Made by a program: the position numbers and the translations under genes
Part shown: positions 43,001 through 55,000 of the stretch, piece after piece
Numbering within the stretch: the first letter of the stretch is position 1
Layout of the letters: the number at the start of each line of letters is the position of its first letter
Origin: Lycocorax pyrrhopterus obiensis
Taxonomy: Eukaryota; Chordata; Aves; Passeriformes; Paradisaeidae
DNA: 64,000 nucleotides
Assembly: GCA_014706295.1 (NCBI GenBank)
Contig: JACSVZ010000009.1
Location: 33,726,268 to 33,790,267 of the forward strand
Direction of reading: 5' to 3'
The notes under the pieces: model-generated
Told to the model about the DNA's origin: nothing
The model's database searches: none
The model's input: only the letters and a program-made list of their open reading frames with translations

Positions 43001-46000
43001 GGCCTGTAGATCCATGGCTATAGCTCAACTTTTTCATACTTGATGGAAAAGAGTAATGGAAATGGTGAGATTCAGTATGATAAAGTAGGCTGGGACAGTG
43101 CAGTTATACCCATAAAGAAACCGACTGTGTCTGTGTGTGACATCCTACTGCTGTAGGCTATTAGTGTGCCACCTGAGCTGGCACCCCGTTATTATCTTCA
43201 TCCAGAAATTAATTCTGTTCCTATCACCAGTTCCAAAGGATGCGTGTGCCAGAATTACACCCCCCATTGCCTACAGTCATCAGCAAGGAATCTGAACAGC
43301 ATATTCTGTAAAACTCAATAGCCAAACTGATCTGCACCTGATCTTGAAGGTACATAGAGTTCTCCAGGCCTCTGACCTTCTACCTCCGTGTACCACTGCT
43401 GCCTCCATTTCTTAGGACTTGTTTCTTCTCCTATTATTTATGGCCAGTGGGCACCCATCATTGTCCTTCTTGGATCCATAAATCTTTATTTCTAGTCTGG
43501 GTGGTGTCAGAAGTGGGTTTCAGTTTCCCAGAATAGGGAACATTTGCTGTTACGCCCATTTCCATCCCATGGTTACATTCCCGATTCTCCCAACTATGGA
43601 AACCAGTTAAGGGATTTATAACCACAGGCATAAAAATAAGTTTCATGAGCATAAAGAGATGATCTCAGAAATACAAGTCCAACTCCCACTCCTGAACACA
43701 TCTGTTGTAGGCACCTGCCTTTCCTTATGCTTCCACTGTGGAAATGTTGGCTTATGCTGAGCACAAACCAGTTGCAATAGCCTTACAGGAGGTAATGGCT
43801 GGCTTAATGTAAAAAATAATTTAAAAAGCTTCAGCTGTCATCAGTGAAAGCACTAGTTACTAATAGAGCAGTAGGAAGTAAAATAATGTCTTTGGAAGTA
43901 TAGCATCCACTCAGTGGGAAGAGAGGAGCTGTAAATGAAGATACTCAGTAAAGCATTGCTGAATCACAGTGGGCTTTATTTATTTAAAACCCCAGAAACT
44001 ATAGATTCTTACATGCCTGTGATTAGAACGTTGGGTCCCCAGGGCAGATCCAGTCTTGGTCCACGTACCTGGATGGCACCTTCACTACTATTTTGTATGG
44101 AAGATTACTTGAACAGTCAAATTAGTTTTGTCATTTTCTTCATTTGTGAGAATATTCAGAATCAACCTGTTATCTTGCCCAAATCTTGATTAGTCCCATG
44201 GTAATTTCTTGCTTTAAGTACTCAAGGAATATTTCTTTCTTTTGCTGCCTTTTCTGTAAACTACTGACTGCCGTTTCTGTCCTACCTCCTAAACCTGTGG
44301 TTTGCCATTGATGGTGATTGGTTTTGCTCTCAGTATTTTTTAAGATCCACATTCAGGACTAGACATGCCCCGTAGGCATTGCTTGTTAGTACCCTCAGCA
44401 TCTCCCCACTGGAAACAATCCCTCTTCTTTGCTTTCACTGTTCACATCCCCTAATGACACCGAGCCTGCCAATCCATTCCTCAACCTTTGCCATGTCATC
44501 AATATTTCATTTTTTTTTCCAGCCTGGGTTTCTGGAGGGGTCCTGCAGGAGCTGTGCACCCAAGCCCATTGAGATTTGAGGGTAGCTGGATACTCAGCTC
44601 CCTCTTGCTCCTTTGAAAATTCCAGCTTTCATCTTTTTCTTTGCAAGTCATTCCCTCCTGCCGCTCACTCAGTTCCATTTATATTTGGCTCAGTTTTTTA
44701 CGTGGTTAACTTGAAAGAGTAAGGGCAGAAAATCAATTATAAAACTAAATTGACTTCTCAATTGACGTTAAGAGAAATTCAACAAATAATATGACAGGAT
44801 ATTAGTTACAGTTTGCCGACTTTGAATTTTTGCATGTTTCCCGTGTCCTCAGCTTGATTAAATGAATGCTTTTCCTACAGAGGTTCCTTATTATTCGAAG
44901 CTGGTAAAAGTGAGGGCCTTATTGCATCAGCTCTGGCTTCTGAGCACCGTGGCTCATCAACACAGTGAGAATTCTGGCTTCAGAACATCAGTAAACCAGT
45001 TGTTTGTTTGGATCCTGGCAAACACCAGATAGATTTTGACCTGTTAGACTGGTCTGCTGCCTACCAGGAGGATATGTGAGAGGGAAAATGGTTGTGCCAG
45101 CCAGGAAAACTGTGGAGCTCTGTGACAGCACTGGGCTGCATCAATGTCCTATAATCGAGCACAGCGGGGGGCATGCTAGACAGGGGGAAAATACTATTTT
45201 ATTAAAAGAATTTACTTATCTACAAATGGTGCGTATTTTCTGTCTGCATGTTCTCATTCTGAAGGGAGCAAAAGCTGGTATTTCTGAGCTGGCACAGACA
45301 ATTTCTGTCACAGCATCCATTGATTTTTTTCTCTTTGGTAACATAATTCAGAGAAACATTAATTAGGAGTAGCTACTGAGATACATGCTTTGATTTTTTT
45401 TCCTTAGTCATTTTGCTTTATTGGCAAATCATTTAAGTTATTAGTGTTAGTTGTGAGAATGGATAATCAGATTAGTTGTGAAAAAGGCAGTAAACTATTG
45501 GTAAACACTTAGCATAGGTTTAATTTTCAGATAATTAGAAGCAGTTGGGTGTTTTAGCTGACCAAGGGTATTCAAATAAGATTACCATTTAAAATGATTT
45601 GACAAGGTGTGTGTCAGCAATAAAAACATAAAAGATTTTCCTTCACGTAGTGTAAACATAAGGAAAATAGGCCCTGACAATGTATTTTAAGACAAGACCA
45701 GACTTTTTTTCCATTTGTCCTGATATTTATTCTGTTCAGTTTTGCTATTATCTGTGCAGCTAATCCAGTTTACAGCAGTCTGAGATCCAGATTTATGCTG
45801 CAAAGCCATTACATTTCCCTTTAATATTCACAATACAGGAATTATCCACACTTCCCCCCGTGCAGGGTTCAGTATTTGCAGGCTGTTTGCTGCATGGTAA
45901 TAAGCCAGTGGTTTTAAACTGTTAGTTATTTTTTGTAATTACAGCACTCTATAGAAAGATCATGTTTTAAATCCCCAAGCATTTATGAAAATCTATTTCT

Positions 46001-49000
46001 ATATGCATTGCTTTTTTGTTGTTTTCTTTGCTGTTCCCGAGCAATCCTAATGAGAAGCTGTTAGGAATTAAATGGGTCATCCTGTTCAATAAATGGTGGT
46101 GAATACCTTTAATAAGGGATTTATTTCCATTAGGTTTGCCGTGACCACTTCCACTCACCCATTCCTTTTACTGGATTGTGGGAAAACAGCTCCGTGCTGC
46201 AGTGCTGTGAGAGCGAGGATCGAGGGCTGCTAAAAACAAACAGTTTTCGTGCCTATGATGCACAAACAGAAATGAAAACCTGCCTGAGTTGGTTCATATT
46301 CCTGTGAAAATGTAAACAAGCAAATCCTGGTTTATAGGCAGCCGGACATCAGTATTGGTATCACATACTCTGAAAAGTCACCTCGTCTTGTTGTCAGCAT
46401 CATAACTGATATGCAATTACAAATGTCCTTCTTGGAAATGAGTGCTTTGCTGTAACATCAGATATTACTTAAAAACGCATTAATTGTGGCAGAAATCCTG
46501 TCCCATTATTCAGTACTGTGGCATTTCATTGGAAGTCTTGGGAAGAGGTGCAAAGCAGGGCACAGCAAAATGGTGCAGTCTTTATCCTGTTATCCCCATG
46601 GATCCTTACCAAAAAACATGGAAAAAATAGTATAGGAGTGCTAAAATAGCCAAATCAGGCTGGATAAAAGATGACTTTTAGGAATATTGGATTCTTAACT
46701 TTGAACCACATTTCTTTTCCTTCATATGCTTTTAAGTATTGTTAGAGCAGGAGTGAGATTGTATCCTACCTCCATGTGGCCGTGGGTGTGCATGAACAGC
46801 CCTGGTGTGTGGTGTCTGTGTGATTTTCTGGGGTCAGTGGTGTCTGTGTGATTTACTGGGGTCTCTGTCCTGTCCATCCCTTCTCTGCCCAGGTGTGTGA
46901 CCCGAATATTATGCAAACCCGAACCCGACAAGTGCTGCGGTCTCCTGTCAGTTCGAAGCCCTGCCCTGAAGATTCACAAATGAAGCCATGTATTCTTAAC
47001 CAGAATTGCTTCCAATACCAGTACAACCTAACAGGTAGGTGCAAATTTTCAATATACCCTTTGTAGGTGTTTTTAGTTATGTTTGCTTGGGGTGTTGGTT
47101 AAAGCCTTGGCATCGTTGCTTTCAATAAAGTTAATTACACGCTTATGTTTTTACACATTAGTGTACAAAGGCACAATTCTTCTTTTATGTAAGTTGTCAT
47201 TGCAGGTACACTGGAAATAAAGCATGCTAAGTGGGATTTTCAATGGGTTATCAACAGGATTAATTACAAAATTCCAATTAAAAGAGTATCATCTGTGTGG
47301 TTCTGGTGAAGCCAATAATACCAACAGAAGTCTGCTTTGAAGGCAATATGGGTTATATGGGTGGGCATAGGATATTCACAGCAAAATGCATTATTTAGGA
47401 CCTTAGAAGCAATTGGTTCTGTTGCAAACAAATGAACAAAACAAAAACAAAAAATTCCTTTTGTTTTGACCAGCTGAAATAAATGAGAGAGGCATACAGA
47501 GGAGCGATCTAAGAGGAGTTTGGGGGCTGGTGGGAAGGGAGAACAAAGCAAGATAAAATATATGAATATAAACTCAGCCTGTTTGTAATAAAAGCCCTAG
47601 AAACACAGGCAGCAGGGTGATGCCTTTTTTATCATCACATTTCAGAAATGCAGAACATTTATGTGTTCGTGTTTATCAGAGGTGGAAGACACAAAGTAAT
47701 AGGTTTTCTTCTCATCCTTCTTATTTATTGGTGGCGTATGGAAATTTTAGTGGCTTCTGTTATGCTTTTTGTTTATTTTAAATGATGTTTTAAAGCTTAT
47801 TTCAGTTTAGTTGTATTCTGACCAACGTAATTTCAGACAAGTAATAAGATATTAATTTTCTTCCACTAGAAATACTGCTTTTATTTCATGAGTATTAGAG
47901 TTTAGTTTTAAATAATGGATAGCTTTGCCTCGAGACAAAAACAGGTTAAACCAGAGTTCCCCTTCAGAAACTTCCCCAGCTGCTTTATCAAAGCAGAATT
48001 TTACTTCAGACAATAGAGTCTTGTACCTGTGCCAACTGGATTGAACTGATACCCTTTATCAGTGTTCAGCATGTGCACTCTGATGTACCTGTGTCGTAAT
48101 GGGATACGGTGTTGGACTGTGAAGCGAGTGGTGTCTCCTCTGAGACTTGCCTGGCTTTGAGAACAACTTTCTTTTGTGGGGAGTTGTTCTTGGGTGTGGG
48201 ATGCCCTGACGTGGGGACGTGCTGCTGTAGGTGAAGGTAACACCCATGTTCAAGGCTTCAGAGCCAGGCTGGATGGGGCTTTGGGCTGCCTGGTCTAGGG
48301 CAAAGTGTCCCTGCCCGCGGCAGGGGATTGGAACTACACAATCGTTAAGCTCCCTCCCGAGCCATTCTGTGATTCTGTGTTGAGTACAAAGGTGACCTGC
48401 AGCAGTGCACCCTCTGCTTTGTGTCTGCAGGCTGGAGCGGGTGCCAGCTGGGCGCCAATGCCACCTGTGGGCACGGGGAGCGGCGCCGCCTCCTGAGCTG
48501 CCGGCGCAGCGACGGGGCCACCGTCAGCATGCAGCTCTGCCAGCGGGTGAGCAGGGCTGGGCCACACCCAGACCTCCTTGTGTTTCCAGAAAGCTGGTGG
48601 TGCCTTCTGATCCACGCCAAGACGTCCCCCGTAAATGGTGGAAAAGTTGTGTTTGGTGCTGGGAGCGCACAGCTGGGGGCTTTGGGAGACAGAGGGGTGT
48701 CAGTGGCTGGTATCACGCCTTGACTTGAACACACGGGGCATGGCTGCCAACCCTGCACCGTCCCAAAGCTGGGGACCGGGGAGATTGTGTCCTCCTACCA
48801 GAAGTCTGGGGTTGTCCTTTGGGAATAAGACCCAAACACTGACGGATGCTTAGATGTGCAACACTTCAGCATTGAAACTGCATTCTCCCATTGCACCCTC
48901 AGGAAAGCTCCCTGTAAGCACCATGCAGGTGTCCTGCGGAGTTGCTGCCCGTTCTTGCTGGGTGCTGGGCTGTGGCAGGAGGTGGCTGGGGCCTGGGGAA

Positions 49001-52000
49001 GCTGATGCCTGTGTTTCCCTGTCACAGCTGCGCCTGGAGAAGCCCGTGCCCACGAGCAGCCGGTGCGTGGTGGGGTGTGCCGTGGACTGCCAGCTCTCCC
49101 CGTGGTCAGCCTGGTCGCAGTGCTCCCACACGTGTGGCGCCGGCGGTGAGTCCCTACCTGCCCTCCTGACCCCCCATACCTCAGCAATGCAGCACAGACA
49201 GCACCCACAGCCCCAGGGGGGCTCAGGCAGTCCCTGAGTAAGGGTACAGAGCTCAGGGATAGCCTCGAGCCACACCTGAATCCTTCGGAGGTGGTTTTGG
49301 ACACTCTTGAGGTCCTGAGGAGGTGGGTGTTTTGAGCAAAGCAGGCTATTCTCGAAGTACTCTAAAGTGAAAAATGCAACTTAGGGAACAAGTAGTCAGA
49401 TGTCTGGATGATTATTTATCAGTTAACTCAAACTCTCAGAATTCAGTCACAGCAAATGTTAACCCTGGAAATGAGGAGTATGTAAAGCTAGCAAAGAGCT
49501 GGGGGAGTGTTACAGGATTCTGAAGAGATTAATAAATAAATACAAATCCTCGGGTGAAGTAACTTTTAGTAACATAATTGCATCCCATTGAAGAGAACGC
49601 ACAAAGACTGGTTTTCATTGTTTAGTGTGTACCTCTGTCTCCATCTTGCATCTACAGGTCCCTTAGCACTTCTGTGACCCAGTAACTTCAGCAACACTTT
49701 ATATAGCCAGTGGTGCTCACCAGCATATAAAAAGTGAAAGGATTAGGACCTTTTTCAACTTACATGATTTAAAATATCCTTTGAGTATTGACATGAGAAA
49801 ATGCATTGAAGGTTTTATTCTCAATAAACTTGGGACTTTATTTCCCAGGCTTCTGATGTGCATTAGATGTACAGCTAATGGTCTTTAAGATTCAAAAGCC
49901 ATAATGTATATTTGAATCAAATTCACTTAAGGTCAAAAAAGAAAGAAGCTCTTAACTTCCATAAAGTGATTCCTTCAGATGGATTCCAGAGATCAAAGCG
50001 TGTTACAGAAAAAGCTTAATATTTGGATTAGTGCTGTTCTTTCTTTGCTGAGCTTTTAGCCCGTTTGTGAAGTAGTGCTTTCTTAACAGAAGTGAATAAT
50101 TCATGTACAGTGTTTTAACAACACCACACTGGGAGTACTATTAATTCCAAATTTTTTTTTTCCTTCAAAATCCATTTTGGAGTGTTAATGCTCGTGTTGC
50201 TGAATAAACTTAATTTAATTTTCTGAGTGTTCAATCACTTACTAACTTAAACAGAGTACAGTGCAAAAGCAGGTTGCAATGTTTTTATGGCTTTTAGCAT
50301 GCTCAGGGAGCAGCTCACCCTATATAGTACCTGAAGGTTTTTTCATCCTGAGCTCTTACATTGCATAGTTTGCAAAAGGATGTACTCGAGTGAAGGTGTG
50401 TCTTGTATTTGGCCCCTGATCCTGAAACGCTTGTGCTCATTCCAAAGACTGGTTAAAGAGTTGATGGCTGCCAGTGGATACAGGGAGTTACTTCATGTCC
50501 TGTCCCAGAGGAAAGCTGGAAGTGTCTGTGCCGTGCTGAAAGGGACCTTCCAGTAAGTGTCCTGGCTTTAGGTGCCAAACCTCATCGAGGCTGCTTGAAC
50601 CACACAGTCAAGCCCAAGCTCAGCTTGGTTTATGGATCATCCCTGCTCCTCAAAGATCATAACTCTGTTACACTGCTGGCTAGAGAGCTGTCTTGTACAG
50701 GCCACTGTACTACTGCTGTGGTTTAACACGGACTTAAAAGCTGGAGATACTCTTTTGTGGACCTGTGGCAGCTAAGCAGCTGGGAAAACTCTCTTAAAAA
50801 TTGTGTTATAAAGAAGCAGAGTTTTGCTCAGTCCTTCTCTACTACTTGAACAACTTTGCAGGGACCCGAGAGTCTTCTGAACCTCATGCCAAAGCATGAG
50901 CATCAGTGAAACAAAAATACTTTGCATCCAGATTATTCCAAGCACATGGTTGATTTTCCTGCAGCCTCGGTCCTGGTCTGACTTTTGCTGTATCAACTCT
51001 GAAGTGTGGATCTACCCTGGTACCAAACATCCCTGGTGGAGGGGCCTTGGCACAGTCCTGTGGCCGTGGCCCTAGCGTGGTTCCAACAGCACAAACACCA
51101 TCACTTCAGCTGCTTCACTGAGCTCCAGTGGGTTGTAAATACACCATCACTTCAGCTGCTTCACTGAGTTCCAGTGGGTTGTAAATACTCCTGCACGATG
51201 GCAATAGCAGAGAAGACTTTACTTGTGCACTCATCTGCAGGTGGTGCTCCAGGGGAAAACAGCGAGGGTTTCCAGCCAGAAGGGTCATGGACTGCGACAC
51301 CTTTGAAGTCACCCTGAGTTTCTCACAGGCATTCGTGGGAGTAGGATGAAGCCTCCAATTAGATAGGAAAAAACACAGGGTGACAATAAACGAGCTGTGG
51401 GAATTGGCTGTAGTAAGACCTCATAACTGCTTCCCTTTGCCAGTAAGGACCTGCCCACAGTCTGGTACAGCTGAAATGCAGGGCTTAGGTGCTCGGTGCT
51501 CAGAAATAATTCACAGCAAGTTGAATGCAGCATTACTGGATCAGCTCACAGCAACATTTTGCTTTTCTGGCTTTTTTTGGAGAGTATGTGAAGGGCCTGC
51601 AGAAGCACCATAAAGGACTTCAAGGAGAAACATAATTTAAATATAATTCAGATCAAAATTTAGTGTTGCTGGATATGTGTTTACACGTGTTTTTTTATTC
51701 AAGGATTGTTGCTAACATTTTTATTCTGTCCTTCTCTTCCAGCAACAGTTTGATGTGATATGTTTTAATGGATGGTACCTTTACTCAGGTTTTATTTTAT
51801 GGTATAATGCTTTTAAACATGAAGTGGTGTTTCTGTTCATGTGGCACTGGCATCTAACACAGTTCTGGTACACAGCAGCCAAAGGCAAATATATTGATTT
51901 TTATAAATGATAATGAGTAAAGCAGATCTCTCTTTCCTGCCTGTGCTGAGCCTGTGGAGATGTGTAACTGATGTTTGCCTGTTGCAGCTGTAGTTCTGGA

Positions 52001-55000
52001 CAGCCTCTGCTCAGGATGCTGCATGGGGCTTTAGGCTGATACTGGGTTATATATAAGGGTTCCTTATATCAGTTGCTGTACTACTATGAAAAGATGTATA
52101 GCACTGCCTTAATGGATGATGCTTCCGTGGCCTGAATCAAAGTTACTAGAAAGATGTTTGGTGAGGATAATCCCCAGCAAATGGAATTTCCTTTGTTAAG
52201 GCAAATGAATACATGAAGATACTGAATTTTTCTACATAAACATTTTCCAGTCCCACATGGCTTCTCCCAAGTTCTCTAACAGGAGTGCTAAATTGTATAA
52301 AACCACCTCCAGCTGTGCTTTGGCACTGACAAAGCTGACTTCATCAGAGAAATTACAGGATTTACCAGGGCTGAACATGTTGCTGTGCCTTAGTCCTCAG
52401 ACCCCCAACGGGACCTTAGCGGACTGCGGAGACAGAACCCCAACACCAGAGTGACCTGTGGGATAGAAGTGAAGGGGCACAAGGATGCACACAACCGAAA
52501 ACTTCGGTGGTTATATTCTTCCCTGGATCACCACCAATTTGGGAAAACATGTTTGGTGTTGTCTTCTGAAGAAGAACCTCTTGTGATGCTTTCTCGCCTG
52601 CTACTCAAGCTTGGCAAGCTCCCGTCTGACCGTGGGAGGTGTTGCTGGGGATGCCCCAGTGCCTGCTGGAGGGACTGGCAGTGGGAAGTGGATGAAAAGC
52701 CCTGCTTGTCACCTGTCCCACTTGCTTGTGACTGCACCTAACCTGACCTCCAGGGCTTATTTAAATAACTTGATCCCTGCTCTGGTCTTGTGCTTCCTTG
52801 ATAGAGCTGTGTTTTGTGTGCTCTGCTCAAACTCACTAAACTGGGTACACCATGTTGGTCATTGTGACTGGGATGAGCTGTAGCAGGAATTTGAATCTTC
52901 TTGGTTTCAGCCGTGACACATCACTTTGTGGGGATAAAGTGCAAGAATTTCTTGGGGGTAAAAAAAAATCTTACTCGTCTAATTTGAAAATATAATCCTG
53001 TGTTCCTGAGATGCAATTCTTGCTGCTGACACAAAACAGAATTTTAAGTGACCAGCATTAACAAGACTGGCCTCTTTTGTTTTTTCTCTTTTAAAACTAA
53101 TTTGAGGATTTGAAGAAATGTTTATTTTCAATTTCAGCACCCTTTCTGTCCTAATTTTTGTATCATATAGCAATGTGGCCAATTCCTTGGGAAATTAGAG
53201 AGCAATTCAAAGGAAAATTTAAAAAGTAACTAGGATTGCTTCAACTCATCTAGAGTTTGTATTGGAAGCAAATTAATTTCAGATGCAGTGAGATTCTGTT
53301 CTGCATAGGCAGCAAAAGATAAGGTATTTAAAAAGTTGAGTTTTTCTGCTACTTGACTGATAATCAAACACCTAGATAATGTTTTTGGAGTAAAAAAAAA
53401 TTAGAGCTTCAAGAAACTCCCTGCAGTCATTGCGCAAAGAAAGGTTTCAATGAAGTTTCTTTCTTCAATGATTCATTCACAGTGTAAAAAGAAAGCGATA
53501 GACTGAGTCAAGCCTCAGCTGACCACTGGGACTGTAGTGAGTTTCAATAGTTTGGATAACCAACTGTAGGAAACCAAAATGGAAAGAAAGGCTGTTAGTT
53601 CCTCTTTCTGTTCAATGATCTTTCCATTTACATATTGCTAGAAACATGTTAAACAGAGTGTACAAAAGGAAATTATTTAGTTAATTAAAACAGCTTGATG
53701 AATGCTTCAGGCTTTCAAGTGCCTCCTAATGAAATCGGATCTTTTAACCTTAGGAGACCTCCTTTTCCTTAGCTCCATGCAGGGAGCTGGTGCCTGGCAG
53801 GGTGCCCCAGAGCCCTGCAGCCACAGGCTTCCCCCTGTTTCCCAAAGAGCCTTTTCCATTGCTCACCAGTACTCAGCATTCAGCATTAAGGCAAAATTGG
53901 TCTCTGGCTGGAGAGAAAGGAACAGCTAATTTTGGCCAGTTGGGCCAGGGAGAGCTGTTGTGGGGTTCATCAGCAGCAGGCTGGGAGGTTTCTCTTCCCT
54001 TGCTCTGACCTCCCAGTGAACCACACGAGCTTTCCTTTCCTTTTCCTTTCCTTTTCCTTTTTTTTTTTTCTTTTTGTCCTTTTCCTTCCTCTCCTCTCCT
54101 GTCCTTCTCCTCCTCCTGCTCATTCTCCTCCTCCTTCTCCTTTCCTTTTTCCTCTCAGCTGGTAGGATTTTTTCCATCTCCTAATGTATCTGATTCTGTG
54201 ATGGCTGAATGCACAGTCGTGTGGATAACAGCTTTTATCATCACTTCTGTTACAAACTCCCCAGGTCTAGGGGATTAAAACTGGGAAAGGAAGAAGTCTT
54301 AAAATTGGTTTTAATGGGTTTAAAAATGGAATTCAGTGGGTCAGAGCAAGGGAATAAAGGTAAGAGAGCTTGCTAAGGTGCCTTTTCCAAGTGCCATCAG
54401 TGCCTTTTCCAAGTGTGTCAGCTTTTAATTTTTGTTTGCTAAAATGTTTTTGGAAACCTTGCTCTGTGGATGATCGTGCTGACAGATATCAGAGATATGC
54501 CTTACACCTGCAGAATCCTTAATTAAAAATAATGTGCATAAATATCTGGGAGAAGGATCTGGCTGGGTATTGCAGCCTCTCTACTTTGCAGGGTGTTTGC
54601 TCCCCCACCAGACTCCCCTCTGCTCACAAAAGCAGCTGAAGGGCGGTGATCCAAAAGGGAGAGCTCCACCACACTGCCTTATCTCTTCCTTTGCACTGGG
54701 TTAGCAATTACCACTCGCCTCTGCCTTGTTGTATTTGTCTGCCCTTATTGCCCAGACCTTTCAGTTTTTAACTCAAATCCACACCTATTGAAAGACAGGG
54801 CAGAAATTTTCTCCCCAGCACAATCTTCTGCATCCCACTGCATAAGGGCTTTTTCTTTTCCACTTTTCTTTTTAATTGGAGATGGAATTCTAATTGAAAT
54901 ATTTTGAGTGAAAACATTCCTGGACATAAATGGACAGCAAAGGAGGCGGAAATGGAATTGCTGTAACTTTAATGAATATATTCAGTTTTATTAGTTCAAA

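Larger units (their letters stand above)
37851..46892 (+). other. THSD7B: THSD7B intron, about 9.0 kb
   Basis: This GT-AG intron lies between window exons 2 and 3. It contains an A-rich stretch (40907-40943), a CpG-rich unique block (41210-41580), a minus-strand CR1 3' end (41732-41875), an AT-rich block that could be conserved non-coding DNA (42280-42620) and a 28-bp tandem duplication next to the acceptor (46811-46866). I see nothing recognisable in the rest. Confidence 0.85.

Noticed and set aside
48795..49304. Minus-strand open frames opposite exon 5
   Set aside because: Shadows of a GC-rich coding exon and its flanks; no domain of their own.
53926..54177. Lys/Arg-rich minus-strand open frame
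   Set aside because: Translation of the polypyrimidine tract.
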